A stretch of 64,000 bases of DNA from SZUA-265 sp965651905 (GCA_965651905.1 CBFGUG010000032.1:12337-76336); one strand, 5' to 3'. Shown: positions 1 through 9,044, numbered from the stretch's first letter. The notes: generated by a model not told the origin, from the sequence alone. Numbers and translations: made by a program.

Positions 1-121
1 CGTGGGCTAGCGCGTGACGGACACCGGGTTACCGTCGGTGGTTGAGATCGGATGGGGTTGCGCCACGCCCGCGAGGGCGCTGCGCAGGCCGCGGCACGCA
101 AGTTGCGTAGCGTGCCGGTCG

Positions 122-1789
122 ATGAGTGTTGCAGACGTTGCCTACTTTTCGATGGAAGTGGCGCTGAGCGAAGGGATGCCGACTTATGCTGGAGGCCTGG
201 GTGTGCTTGCGGGCGACATGCTGCGATCCTCCGCGGACCTGGGCTTGCCGATCGTTGCGGTCAGCCTGCTGCACCGCGCGGGGTACTTCTTTCAGCAGTT
301 GGGGACTGATGGATGGCAACGGGAACAAGAGGTGCGTTGGTCGATCGACGACCACGCTCGACTCTTGGATACTCGCGCTAGTCTGCAACTCGAAGGCCGA
401 GACGTCAGCTTGGCGGTCTGGCGGCACGACGTCGTGGGTTCGTCGGGGCACGTCATTCCCGTATTTTTGCTCGACGCCGATGTCGACGGGAATAGCGACG
501 AACATCGGCGTTTGACTGATGGTTTGTACGCCGGGGATCAGCGCTACCGACTGTGCCAGGAAGCGATCCTCGGCATCGGCGGCGTGCGCATGCTGCGGGC
601 GTTGGGCTACGCGGACCTGAAGCGCTTTCACATGAACGAAGGGCACTCGAGCTTGCTGGCGCTGGAGCTCTTGCAGGAGGCACTGCTCGAGACGCACGGC
701 AACGTTCAAGCCGCGGCCCTCAGCGTGCGTCAGCGCTGCGTGTTTACGACCCATACGCCTGTTGCTGCGGGCCACGACCAGTTCCCGAGAGAATTGGTGC
801 AGTCGGTGTTGCATCAGGAGTGCACAGGGGCGCTGAACGCATACGACTGCAGCGACGGTCTCAACATGACGGAACTGGCGCTCAGTGCCAGCCACTACGT
901 CAATGGCGTGGCCAAACGACACGGCGAGATCTCGCAGCAGATGTTCCCGAACTACGAGATCGATTGGATCACCAACGGCGTTCACGGAGCGACTTGGACG
1001 AGCCCACCGTTTGCCAAGCTTTATGATGACTACGTGCCAGGCTGGCGCGCTGACCCGCACAGCTTGCGTTCAGCCTTGGCGATCCCCGCCGAAGAACTGT
1101 GGCAGGCGCACCGCGCTGCGAAGTGGCACTTGCTGGAATGGGTCAACCGCGAGTGCAACTCGGGGATGGACGTCGACTTTCTGACGCTCGGCTTCGCGCG
1201 GCGAGCCACTGCCTACAAGCGGCCGACACTGCTGCTCGAGGCTCTCGACGTGATGCAAGAATCGCACACTGCGAGCGGGCCCATCCAAGTCATCTTCGCG
1301 GGCAAGGCGCACCCGAAAGACGAAGAGGGCAAACGCTTGATCCAATCGATCTTCGAGTCCCGCAAACGCACCAACGTGAGGATCTGCTATTTGGCCAATT
1401 ACGATCTCGCGCTGGCGAAGCAACTGGTTGCGGGCGTCGATGTTTGGGTGAACACGCCTCATCCTCCGCTCGAAGCCTCAGGCACCAGTGGCATGAAAGC
1501 TGCGTTCAATGGTGTGCCGTCGCTCAGCGTACTCGACGGTTGGTGGATCGAAGGTTGCATCGAGAACGTCACTGGCTGGGGCATCGGTGATCCCAGCGAC
1601 GACCAGCACAGCATCGCGGCACATGCCGCTCGGCTGCGCGAGAAGCTGGAGCTGCGGGTGTTGCCGATGTTCTACGAGCGTCGAGCTGAGTTCATCCAGA
1701 TCATGCAGAACGTGATCTCGCTGAACGCCTCGTTCTTCAACACGCATAGGATGCTGCAGCAGTACACGGCCAAGGCGTACCTCATGTGA
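122..1789 (+). CDS. glgP: Alpha-glucan (glycogen) phosphorylase, short GT35 type
   Basis: This 555-residue protein should release glucose-1-phosphate from glycogen or maltodextrin in the cytoplasm using pyridoxal phosphate. The N-terminus has the family signature AYFSMEVALSEGMPTYAGG and GVLAGDMLRSSADLG. The C-terminal third carries PHPPLEASGTSGMKAAFNGV, in which the Lys is the expected PLP anchor. At about 555 residues it is shorter than the roughly 800-residue classical phosphorylases and matches the short bacterial subgroup. The reading frame is open upstream to position 14, but family similarity begins at MSVADVAYFSME, so ATG 122 is chosen; no strong ribosome binding site is visible. It stands alone, with HemG-like flavodoxin 90 bp downstream. 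In this setting it may mobilise stored glycogen under energy limitation, which is inference. Confidence 0.88.
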   Translation: MSVADVAYFSMEVALSEGMPTYAGGLGVLAGDMLRSSADLGLPIVAVSLLHRAGYFFQQLGTDGWQREQEVRWSIDDHARLLDTRASLQLEGRDVSLAVWRHDVVGSSGHVIPVFLLDADVDGNSDEHRRLTDGLYAGDQRYRLCQEAILGIGGVRMLRALGYADLKRFHMNEGHSSLLALELLQEALLETHGNVQAAALSVRQRCVFTTHTPVAAGHDQFPRELVQSVLHQECTGALNAYDCSDGLNMTELALSASHYVNGVAKRHGEISQQMFPNYEIDWITNGVHGATWTSPPFAKLYDDYVPGWRADPHSLRSALAIPAEELWQAHRAAKWHLLEWVNRECNSGMDVDFLTLGFARRATAYKRPTLLLEALDVMQESHTASGPIQVIFAGKAHPKDEEGKRLIQSIFESRKRTNVRICYLANYDLALAKQLVAGVDVWVNTPHPPLEASGTSGMKAAFNGVPSLSVLDGWWIEGCIENVTGWGIGDPSDDQHSIAAHAARLREKLELRVLPMFYERRAEFIQIMQNVISLNASFFNTHRMLQQYTAKAYLM

Positions 1790-1879
1790 AAGGCAGCTAT
1801 TGCAGCGTCGTGCTCAAGCGACATCGATCGCGGCATCCATCCGCGATCTACCAAACCAGGAAACCGAAGGGACAAGACA

Positions 1880-2488
1880 ATGGCCAACATCCTCATCATC
1901 TACGCCACCCGACAAGGTCAAACTCGAAAGATCGCCGAGCGTATCGCTCAGAGGTTGCGCTCCGATGGACACTCGGTCGAGCTGGGCGACACCGATGACC
2001 ATGCGCCGACCCGCGAGCTTCGCGAGTTCGACGCGGTATTCGTCGGCGCACCGATCCACGGTGGAGGCTATCCTCGTTCGTTGGTGCGCTTCGTGCGCGC
2101 CCATGAGGCAGAGCTCGAGGCGCTCCCGTCGGCATTCTTTTCCGTTGGACTGGCCGTTGCCAGTCGCACCACGGATGGGCGCGCTGAAACGCTGCCGCTC
2201 GTGGAGCGCTTCGTTCGTCAGACGGGGTGGCAGCCTGCACGTGTCGAGTTGATCGCGGGAGCACTCACCTATTCGAAGTACAATTTCGTGATCCGCTACG
2301 TGATGCGCCACATCGCCAAGCAGGCAGGCGGCGATACCGATACCACGAAAGACTACGAGTATACCGATTGGGCGGCGGTCGAGCGCTTCGCCACGGAGTT
2401 CATCTCGAGCGCGCTGGGTCGTGCCGAAAGCGAATCGGGAGCCGGGCGGACGAGCCAAGCCGTCGAGTTGGACGCGCGGGCGGGCTAG
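1880..2488 (+). CDS. Flavodoxin-domain protein, HemG-like (menaquinone-dependent protoporphyrinogen IX dehydrogenase family)
   Basis: This 202-residue protein begins with a flavodoxin fold: ILIIYATRQGQTRKIAERIA is an FMN-phosphate loop of the T-x-x-G-x-T kind, followed by FDAVFVGAPIHGGGYPRSL. This arrangement is typical of HemG, which oxidises protoporphyrinogen IX with the quinone pool as acceptor. The tail TKDYEYTDWAAVERFA also matches HemG proteins. ATG 1880 is preceded by an AAGGGA ribosome binding site. No other haem biosynthesis gene is nearby, so general flavodoxin-type quinone reduction remains possible. The fold is clear; the exact substrate is inferred. Confidence 0.75.
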   Translation: MANILIIYATRQGQTRKIAERIAQRLRSDGHSVELGDTDDHAPTRELREFDAVFVGAPIHGGGYPRSLVRFVRAHEAELEALPSAFFSVGLAVASRTTDGRAETLPLVERFVRQTGWQPARVELIAGALTYSKYNFVIRYVMRHIAKQAGGDTDTTKDYEYTDWAAVERFATEFISSALGRAESESGAGRTSQAVELDARAG

Positions 2489-2683
2489 CTAGCCGCCGCC
2501 GCTGTGAACCCGCTCTCCGGACGTCGAAGCCGCGCAGGGTTTTCGCTTTGCTCTCCTCGCCTCCGCAACCGTTGCCCATCGCACGACAAGCGCGGGTCCG
2601 CGGATGAAACGCAGAGTCAGCTTCTAGGCTCGCCTGTTGGCCCAGTGCGCGAACCCGCGGAAGGCTCCGACGTGGAACGAAAC

Positions 2684-3190
2684 ATGCAGTCAGAGTCTGC
2701 CATGAGTAAGAACACATTGTTGGTCATCGCGGACGCGGCTCGCGCCCGCTTCTTTCAACTCACTTCAGACGAGATCGATGGGAGTTCGGCCTTGCAAGAG
2801 GTGAACGACCTGGTCGAACCCGAGGCCCGCGTCAAACAGAACGAACGATTCACGGATTCGTTTCCGCGCGGCCACAGGACGCAGCGGTCCGGGCAGGCGC
2901 ACACCTATGACGACCACCGCAACGATGCCTACGGCGAGACCCGTAAGCGCTTTGCACGCTCGATCGTCGAAGCGTTGTCGAAGGAGATCGCCACGCGCCA
3001 CGCGGCGGAGGTCCTGCTGGTCAGCCCGCATTCGATGCACTCGCTGCTCGAAGAAGAGGTCAGCCGAGGAAACCTAGCCGTGCAGCCCAAGATGGAGATT
3101 TCCGAGCTGACCACAGCCAGCCCACACGAGATTCACGTCGCCCTGTCGCGGCGCGGTGTGCTGCCGCCACCGCAGCGTCTGTCACTGTGA
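2684..3190 (+). CDS. Host-attachment-family protein (AtsE-like)
   Basis: This 168-residue protein resembles the family named for 'protein required for attachment to host cells'. It begins with a hydrophobic strand followed by ARARFF (TLLVIADAARARFFQL). The middle is charged and carries DSFPRGHRTQRSGQ, and the second half contains AAEVLLVSPHSMHSLLEEEV. The family is widespread in free-living bacteria; its biochemical role is unknown and the name should not be read as evidence of host association. Two starts are possible: ATG 2684 has GGA seven bases upstream, while ATG 2702 has none, so 2684 is used. It is cytosolic, with no signal peptide. The 195 bp upstream contain no recognisable gene. Confidence 0.7.
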   Translation: MQSESAMSKNTLLVIADAARARFFQLTSDEIDGSSALQEVNDLVEPEARVKQNERFTDSFPRGHRTQRSGQAHTYDDHRNDAYGETRKRFARSIVEALSKEIATRHAAEVLLVSPHSMHSLLEEEVSRGNLAVQPKMEISELTTASPHEIHVALSRRGVLPPPQRLSL

Positions 3191-3239
3191 ATCGGTCGTT
3201 TGAGCGCTGGGGCGCAGGAGTTGCGTCCGCCACGCACAT

Positions 3240-4328
3240 TTGATCTGCACTGACAGCTTGCTCGGCGTGCAAGCTGCGCTAGCGTGTCTGTTCACCTTGC
3301 TTCGTCACACGCCGCGCCCCAGTCTTCGGCCCATCACGATCTGGGGTGCACGCGTCGTGGTCGCCTGGCCTTTGCTGATTGGTTGCGCCGCTGCGCCGGG
3401 CGCCAGTCAGGACGCGCTGGCGCCTTCGCCCGCCGATGTGCCGGCGATGTCGTCTCGGACCGGGTCTGAAGACCTCAGTAGGGAGCCGTCTAGCGAGGAG
3501 CAGCGTAACGAACTGTCGACGACGAGCTTGGGACCAACCGTGAACTCGGCTCAGCTATCGCTCGAGGCCCCGAACACCGCGAGCGAGCAACGCACCGAGG
3601 GGCTGCGCGAGCAGACCATGTGCCCCTCGGACATGGCGCTAGTCTCCAAGCGAGGCGATACCTTCTGCATCGATCGCTTCGAAGCGTCGGTGGCTCGGCG
3701 CACGCCACAGGGCCAGCTCGAACCCTGGCCCGGAAACCGGGTCGTGGGCGAGATCGAAACGGAGATGATCGCCATCAGTCGAGCCGGCGTGAGCCCGCAG
3801 GGGTTCATCAGCGGCAAGCAGGCCGCCGTAGCGTGCGCCCGTGCAGGCAAACGCCTGTGCCAGAGTCAGGAGTGGATAGCGGCTTGCCGCGGCCCCGACG
3901 ACACTCGATACCCTTACGGGAAGGAGCGCCGCGCGGGCGCTTGCAACGACCGATTCAAAGGCATTCGCCAGCACCCCGTAGTGCGACTCTTCCGACGATT
4001 TGCGACAGCGGGTACGTCCCCGAAGACGATGTGGAGCGCAGCCTGGATCAACGATCCTCGGTTGCACGAGTTACCCGAAACCGTGACGCCCACGGGATCT
4101 CACCCCGACTGCGTCAATGGCTACGGCATCGCCGACATGGTCGGTAACCTACACGAATGGGTCGCGGACCCTGGTGGGGTCTTTCGTGGCGGCTTCTTCA
4201 TGGATACTTACCAGCACGGTGAAGGCTGCGAGTACAAGACGACCGTGCACGGCGCCAAGTACCACGACTACTCGACGGGCTTTCGCTGCTGTAGAGACGC
4301 GGGCACCGAACCCTTCTGGTCGCCATGA
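3240..4328 (+). CDS. SUMF1 (formylglycine-generating-enzyme-like) domain lipoprotein
   Basis: This protein of up to 362 residues has a probable lipoprotein signal ending LLIGC (Cys about residue 49 from TTG 3240). A low-complexity Ser/Glu-rich spacer of about 75 residues follows, then a SUMF1/FGE-sulfatase domain from about residue 125 to the end. Diagnostic motifs are FCIDRFEASVARR, KRLCQSQEWIAACRG, MVGNLHEWVAD and a terminal GFRCC. The Cys pair (C-x4-C) used by true formylglycine-generating enzymes is not seen at CEYKTT, so that activity is doubtful. Family members of this kind are abundant in myxobacteria, with mostly unknown roles. The start is uncertain because only TTG/GTG codons lie before the signal sequence. 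Its 3' end overlaps the convergent SUMF1 gene by 61 bp. Confidence 0.7.
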   Translation: MICTDSLLGVQAALACLFTLLRHTPRPSLRPITIWGARVVVAWPLLIGCAAAPGASQDALAPSPADVPAMSSRTGSEDLSREPSSEEQRNELSTTSLGPTVNSAQLSLEAPNTASEQRTEGLREQTMCPSDMALVSKRGDTFCIDRFEASVARRTPQGQLEPWPGNRVVGEIETEMIAISRAGVSPQGFISGKQAAVACARAGKRLCQSQEWIAACRGPDDTRYPYGKERRAGACNDRFKGIRQHPVVRLFRRFATAGTSPKTMWSAAWINDPRLHELPETVTPTGSHPDCVNGYGIADMVGNLHEWVADPGGVFRGGFFMDTYQHGEGCEYKTTVHGAKYHDYSTGFRCCRDAGTEPFWSP

Positions 4329-5383
4329 GGCAGCTTGCGTGCTCTGTCCGCAGGCGACAGATCCACGCAGCAGCGAAAGCCGAGGTGATAGTTGCTGTGA
4401 CTATGCGGGTCCATCACCCGCGAAGGGTGCCAGTCCTTTGCGCGCCAACGACAGTCGTCTTCGTGCGCTTGGAAGCTGGCAAAGATGAACCAACTTCCCT
4501 TCATTTCGGTGTGACCCAAGCGGCCGTGACGGGCGAGTTCGTCCGGGCGTAGCGGGAGGTTCATGTGTTCGGCAGCGTTGCCGTGCTGATCGTAGACTCC
4601 GAACGAGCTCACGCATTTCGGAAAAGCGCCGCTTGGATAGGTATTCGAGCCGCAACGGCGATATCCACCGCCGCACCCAGCAGTCTTGCTGCTCCCCATG
4701 GCGCACATGTTTCGGTCCGGCGCCTCACCATACGCCCACACGCGTTCGCGTGATTGATTGTGCAGACGCATCATTTCGCTGCGAGCACGTCCCCACGCGT
4801 ATTCACGCTCTGCGGGGCGAACGGAGCCAGCGCAGGCGCCCTCCCATTCGTGGGCGTCGCACAGGCGTTTGCCCACGGCTTTACACAACAGTGCGGCCTC
4901 ACGTGCCCTGACGTGGACCACGGGATACTCGCACGGCAGGTTCGGGAACTCGAACTGATCGATGCACAGCTCGGCGTCGTCAGCGCTCTCGCCGCGCTCT
5001 CGGTCGAAGAGCGCTACCATGTTCGGCTTGCGGCATGCCGGGCTGGCCTCCGCCAACTCGCTCGCGAGTGCGCGGGCATTCCAACATTCACCGCGCGTCA
5101 TGGGGTGGATGGTCAGCGATGGGTTGCCCTGACCCAGGATCGGCGATGCGTCGATGACCTCCCTCACGCGCGCCACCTGTTCGGGGCCGAGACGCAGCTC
5201 GTTCGACATGCGGTCGACCAGACGCGCCCGCTGCATCTGCAACGTTTCCGCGTCGTCCGCGGCCAAACCGGGAAACAACCCCATGACGCGAGCGAGCAGC
5301 ACTGCGCCGACCACCAGCGCAACGATCAGGATCGCAGGCGGGCCCCAGCGAGACCAACGACGCTTGGACTCATCAATCGTCAT
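4268..5383 (-). CDS. Membrane-anchored SUMF1-domain protein
   Basis: This 371-residue protein starts with a short basic segment and one transmembrane helix (AILIVALVVGAVLLARVMGL), so the rest is probably periplasmic. A linker of about 60 residues leads into a SUMF1-type domain with LCIDQFEFPNLP, KRLCDAHEWEGACAG, YDQHGNAAEHMNLP and LGFRCC. As in its convergent neighbour, the position where FGE enzymes have C-x4-C reads CRWRAK, lacking the second Cys. A tail of about 30 residues follows GFRCC, and part of it is antisense to the neighbour's last codons. The frame stays open to 6373, but that part lies antisense to the thioredoxin/DsbD gene, and ATG 5383 directly precedes the membrane helix. Function unknown. 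Confidence 0.72.
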   Translation of the reverse strand: MTIDESKRRWSRWGPPAILIVALVVGAVLLARVMGLFPGLAADDAETLQMQRARLVDRMSNELRLGPEQVARVREVIDASPILGQGNPSLTIHPMTRGECWNARALASELAEASPACRKPNMVALFDRERGESADDAELCIDQFEFPNLPCEYPVVHVRAREAALLCKAVGKRLCDAHEWEGACAGSVRPAEREYAWGRARSEMMRLHNQSRERVWAYGEAPDRNMCAMGSSKTAGCGGGYRRCGSNTYPSGAFPKCVSSFGVYDQHGNAAEHMNLPLRPDELARHGRLGHTEMKGSWFIFASFQAHEDDCRWRAKDWHPSRVMDPHSHSNYHLGFRCCVDLSPADRARKLPHGDQKGSVPASLQQRKPVE

Positions 5384-5746
5384 CGTCGGACCGCCAGGCG
5401 ATTGGGAAAACGGCGTGCATGCTCGTGCTCCGGGAATGGTCAAGCAACATGTGTGCCCGCATGAACTCGTTACCTGCACCCCATGCGCGGCGTCGAAATC
5501 CGTACGTGTTCGACGGAGTCGCAGAAAACGCGGGTCTCGCTGGCGGTCTGGTAAATCATGCGCGCCCCACCAACTGCGCCCGCGACGTGTACACCGGGCC
5601 CGAATGGAGTTGCAAGTTGCGTCGCGTCGCCACTGGTGCCGCCGCGTCAAGCACTTTCGTGCGTTGGTACAGCTCATGCATCGCGGCTCTCGCATGAACG
5701 TGGCGAACACCGATTCTAGACGCGCCATCAAGCCCGCGCGTGAGTG
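5384..5746. other. Gene-free stretch between divergent SUMF1 and thioredoxin/DsbD genes
   Basis: These 363 bp separate two divergently transcribed genes and must hold both promoters. Short open frames cross it, but none has family-like sequence or a plausible ribosome binding site. No repeat or RNA element stands out. Confidence 0.5.
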
Positions 5747-6970
5747 ATGCCCGTGGTGAACTCCATCAGGCTGCTGTGCCTCGGCGTCGTGCTCGTGGTC
5801 TCGAGCGCTGCGGATCACAGCGCAGCGGCTGCCGACGACGCGTGCTCGGACGCAGGCACTGACAGCTGCGCATTCGAATCGGACGCGCCGGCTGCAGTCA
5901 CCGACGACCGTCTCGCTCCTTCCCACGAACGCACGACTCTGGAGTTCTTCTGGGGCGTCGGCTGCCCCCACTGCGAGGACGCCAAGCCTTTCGTCGACCG
6001 GCTCGAGCGGGAGCCAGGGCTCCGCGTGCTGCGCTGGGAAGTCCGCCGCAACCAGCAAGCGCGAGCGCATTTCGTTGCGACCATGAATCGCTTGGGCGCG
6101 ACGGCAGCAGGGGTTCCCACCTTCGTGGTCGGCGACGACTACCTCGTCGGTTTCGAGCAAGGCAGCAGCGAGGGCAAGGTGCGGCGCTTGATCGAGCGCG
6201 CGCGCGATGGGAAACCTTCGGAAACGACAAACGACGTCGAGCTGCCGTTGATAGGTAGGTTCGACGTGAGCGCGATGTCTTTGCCGACGTTGACCGTCGT
6301 ATTCGGCTTGCTGGATGGCATCAATCCCTGCGCGATGTGGGTGCTGTTGGTACTGCTCGGGTTGCTCATGCACGTGAAGTCGCGGACTCGATTGCTGCTC
6401 CTCGGTGGCACCTTCGTACTGATGTCCGGCGTGGTCTACTTCACGTTCATGAGCGCCTGGTCTCTGTTGTTTGGCCTGATCGGGCTATCGCGCGCGATCA
6501 CCATCACCCTGGGCTTGCTGGTATTCGTGATGGGCTTGATCAATCTGAAGGAGCTGTTCTGGTTCAAGCGCGGACCGTCCTTGACCATACCGGAGCGAGC
6601 CAAACCCGGACTATTTCGCAGAATGCGCCGCGTCGTCTCCGCAGCCAGCTTGCCCGCCGCGCTGCTCGGAGTGGCCGCGCTGGCTTTCGTCGTCAATCTA
6701 GTCGAACTCGGCTGTACGTTGGGGTTACCGGCCGTGTACACCCGCATCCTCAGCTCGAGCCAACTCTCGGCGGGCAGCCGGTACGCGTACCTCGCCTTGT
6801 ACAACTCGTTCTACATCGTGCCGCTGGCGCTCGTCGTCGCGCTCTACGCGGCCACCCTACATCGGTTGGTTTTGAGTGAACGCGGGGCAAAGGTGCTGAA
6901 GGGGGTGAGCGGTACGCTGCTCGTCCTGTGCGGGGCGGTGTTCGTGTTTTGGCCCGAGTTGTTGGGGTGA
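5747..6970 (+). CDS. Thioredoxin-fold / DsbD-CcdA-like membrane protein
   Basis: This 407-residue protein has a signal peptide (about residues 1-27), then a thioredoxin or glutaredoxin-type domain with the redox motif CPHC in FFWGVGCPHCEDAKPF and the cis-Pro region GVPTFVVGDD. About six transmembrane helices follow from about residue 180. Two membrane cysteines occur in the contexts GINPCAMW and VELGCTLGLPAVY, the pattern of the DsbD/CcdA electron conduit. It probably carries thiol electrons across the inner membrane to a periplasmic redox domain on the same chain. GTG 5744 immediately precedes ATG 5747; the ATG is preferred. No cytochrome c maturation gene is adjacent, so the target is unknown. 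Confidence 0.78.
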   Translation: MPVVNSIRLLCLGVVLVVSSAADHSAAAADDACSDAGTDSCAFESDAPAAVTDDRLAPSHERTTLEFFWGVGCPHCEDAKPFVDRLEREPGLRVLRWEVRRNQQARAHFVATMNRLGATAAGVPTFVVGDDYLVGFEQGSSEGKVRRLIERARDGKPSETTNDVELPLIGRFDVSAMSLPTLTVVFGLLDGINPCAMWVLLVLLGLLMHVKSRTRLLLLGGTFVLMSGVVYFTFMSAWSLLFGLIGLSRAITITLGLLVFVMGLINLKELFWFKRGPSLTIPERAKPGLFRRMRRVVSAASLPAALLGVAALAFVVNLVELGCTLGLPAVYTRILSSSQLSAGSRYAYLALYNSFYIVPLALVVALYAATLHRLVLSERGAKVLKGVSGTLLVLCGAVFVFWPELLG

Positions 6971-7075
6971 AGGCCAGTCGGCGTGAGGTCGTAGGCGCTA
7001 TCGTCGAACCCGTCGGGTGAGAGATCGAGCGTGATGCGGATCGCACCTCGCGGGGCGCGAACCGTGGCCGCTCAG

Positions 7076-8572
7076 TCAGCGCACGACCAGCACCCAGAGC
7101 GCTGCCAGCACCGGCGCGGCTCCCCCAATCAACAGGCCACTCCTCAGAAAGTCACCGCTCCGAACGCTGCCCGTGGCGAACACCAACGCGTTTGGGGGTG
7201 TGGCGATTGGAAGCGACATGGCCGCGGAAGCCGCGATCGCAACTGGCAACACCACGCTTTCCTCGAAGCCGACGGAGATCGAAAGCGCGATGGGGATGAG
7301 CACGTTTGCCGCTGCGGTGTTGCTCATGAAGTTGGAGGCGACGACGGCAACGTAACCCAGCGCAAGAGCCAGGGCCAAGGGCCCCAAGCCGTGGATCGGA
7401 ACCCCGGCGACGAGCCAATCCGCAAGACCAGTCGACTTGACGGCGTCGCCGAGCGCCAACCCGCCCGCTAGCAAGAACAACACGTCCCACGGGAGCCCAC
7501 GAACGTCGGCTGGGCGCAACACGCTCGTGGTCGTGAACACGACGATCGGCAGTAGCGACACGACCGCGGTCGGGGCGTGATGCCAACTGCTCGTCATCCA
7601 CAGCGCCACCGTGCTGAGGCCTGTGACCGCAACTGTCCATCGGCGCCAACGCGGACACTCGCTAGACAGCCCCTTGCTAGTTGCGATCAGCCCGACGTCG
7701 ATCGTCTTCGCCACCGCAGGATACCTCCGGATCAGGTACAGCCAACCGATGATTGAAAGCAGCGAGGCTGGCGGTAGCCCGAACGCGAGCCACTCGAGAA
7801 ATCCGATCGAATGGCCCGGAAGTTCTGAGAGCGCGCCTGCTGCCAAAGCGTTCGGAGGGGTACCGATCAACGACCCCATGCCGCCCACGTTGGCCGCCAA
7901 AGCCGTGCCCAGGTAGAGCGCCTTCTTGAAGGGATCATCGGGCGCGAGCAACGCCGCGACCGGTGTCAACAGTGCCAACATCAAGGCTGTCGTCGCCGTG
8001 TTGCTCATGAACATCGACAGCCCAAACGTCACGGTCATCACCCCGGCCAAAACAGCCGCTGGGCGCGAGCCGAACCAGCTGAGCGTGCGGGCGGCGAGTA
8101 ACTGGTCGAGACCCGTGCTTGCCGTTCCCGTCGCCAGTACGAACCCCCCGAAGAACAACCAGATCAACGGGTGGCCGAGCACTCCGACGTAACTCTCCCA
8201 TGGCGCGCCCCCCAACCGTTGAGCTCCACCAGCATCGGCCAACAACAACACTTCGAGACCGATCACCAAGATCCCCACGGCAAACGCAGGCGTGGCCTCC
8301 GTCACCCACAAGAGTGCTGCAGTGACCAAGATGAACAATGCCCGAGCGGGCGCTTCCGCGAGTCCCCCCCAATGAATGGCAGTCGCGTACGCGGTCCAGC
8401 CAACCAGAACGCACACTACGAACGTGACGGCTGCCCGCGGCGAGCTCACCTCGAGGCCACCGAGCAAGCGCCGCAATTGACGGCGCGTGTCCACCAAGTG
8501 GATCAGGCTTCGGAGGGGAGGGAGGCTTCGCACGCCTGTGACCGTACTCGTTCGCGCCCCAGAGCGACACAC
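7076..8572 (-). CDS. SLC13/DASS-family anion permease
   Basis: This 498-residue polytopic protein belongs to the divalent anion:sodium symporter family, which moves dicarboxylates, sulfate or related anions into the cell. The two inverted halves each carry the Ser-Asn-Thr substrate and sodium motif: SNTATTALMLALLTP and SNTAAANVLIPIALS. Each is paired with a GTPPNALA or ATPPNALVFA loop. About twelve hydrophobic segments can be counted. The first 40 residues are basic and hydrophilic, so the true start may be downstream of GTG 8572. It is convergent with the thioredoxin/DsbD gene. The substrate cannot be read from sequence. Confidence 0.85.
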   Translation of the reverse strand: MCRSGARTSTVTGVRSLPPLRSLIHLVDTRRQLRRLLGGLEVSSPRAAVTFVVCVLVGWTAYATAIHWGGLAEAPARALFILVTAALLWVTEATPAFAVGILVIGLEVLLLADAGGAQRLGGAPWESYVGVLGHPLIWLFFGGFVLATGTASTGLDQLLAARTLSWFGSRPAAVLAGVMTVTFGLSMFMSNTATTALMLALLTPVAALLAPDDPFKKALYLGTALAANVGGMGSLIGTPPNALAAGALSELPGHSIGFLEWLAFGLPPASLLSIIGWLYLIRRYPAVAKTIDVGLIATSKGLSSECPRWRRWTVAVTGLSTVALWMTSSWHHAPTAVVSLLPIVVFTTTSVLRPADVRGLPWDVLFLLAGGLALGDAVKSTGLADWLVAGVPIHGLGPLALALALGYVAVVASNFMSNTAAANVLIPIALSISVGFEESVVLPVAIAASAAMSLPIATPPNALVFATGSVRSGDFLRSGLLIGGAAPVLAALWVLVVR

Positions 8573-8619
8573 CCAATGAGGGTGGGCCGACGCGTTTCCG
8601 CGCTACGCAGGTTTCTGCT

Positions 8620-8832
8620 TCACGTGGCTTTCGGTGCGTCGCCCTGCGGAGGATCGCGGCGGCACGTCGAGAAGCCGCATGAATGGTAGAGCGGGCAATA
8701 GCCTGCCAGCCCCGTCATCAGCGGTATGAATCCGAGCCACCCCCAGGGGGTGCGAGGGCCGATGAAAGCGAGCGACAATAGCCCGATGCCGATGACGATT
8801 CGAAGAAGACGATCCCAAAGAGCTTGGTTCAT
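8620..8832 (-). CDS. YgaP-type transmembrane protein (DUF2892)
   Basis: This 70-residue protein has the DUF2892 pattern: ALWDRLLRIVIGIGLL, then a second helix GWLGFIPLMTGLAGYCPLY. It ends with Cys residues in YHSCGFSTC. In YgaP this region anchors a rhodanese domain to the membrane; here it is free-standing. ATG 8832 is preceded by a strong AGGAAGGA ribosome binding site. It sits between the SLC13 permease (47 bp downstream) and the divergent multicopper oxidase. Free-standing DUF2892 proteins often occur near sulfur-handling genes, but nothing in the adjacent genes proves such a link. Confidence 0.8.
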   Translation of the reverse strand: MNQALWDRLLRIVIGIGLLSLAFIGPRTPWGWLGFIPLMTGLAGYCPLYHSCGFSTCRRDPPQGDAPKAT

Positions 8833-8855
8833 GTTTCGATTTCCTTCCTGGTCGA

Positions 8856-8875
8856 GCGAGGTGCAAGCGAGGTGC
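8856..8875. promoter_or_regulatory. Direct repeat with 11-bp period in the YgaP-like gene leader
   Basis: GCGAGGTGC occurs twice, at 8856-8864 and 8867-8875, separated by AA. The 11-bp spacing puts both copies on the same DNA face. It lies 24-43 bp upstream of the YgaP-like start and in the intergenic region shared with the multicopper oxidase. It could be an operator; no regulator is identified. Confidence 0.25.
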
Positions 8876-9044
8876 CAATCGAAAGAGCTGTCTTGCGCGT
8901 GGATCGTGCGCCCGACCGCGCAAGAACCCCGCAGTCCGACGATTTTCGCGCAAGCCTTTCGCATCGGTCCACACCCGCGGCGTTCGACTGGTTCGCGCAA
9001 AGTGTTCGCTACCGAGGCGCTTGGTTCGGTGCTCTATTAATGGC

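Noticed and set aside
29..1060. Long minus-strand frame opposite the phosphorylase
   Set aside because: It mirrors the codon bias of the plus-strand gene and resembles no protein family.
2483..2494. Palindrome GGCTAGCTAGCC spanning the HemG-like stop codon as a terminator
   Set aside because: It is only 12 bases with no loop and no T-run behind it, so termination is not supported.
5384..6373. In-frame upstream extension of the minus-strand SUMF1 gene by about 330 codons
   Set aside because: It is antisense to the thioredoxin/DsbD gene, has no domain resemblance, and the membrane anchor starts right after ATG 5383.
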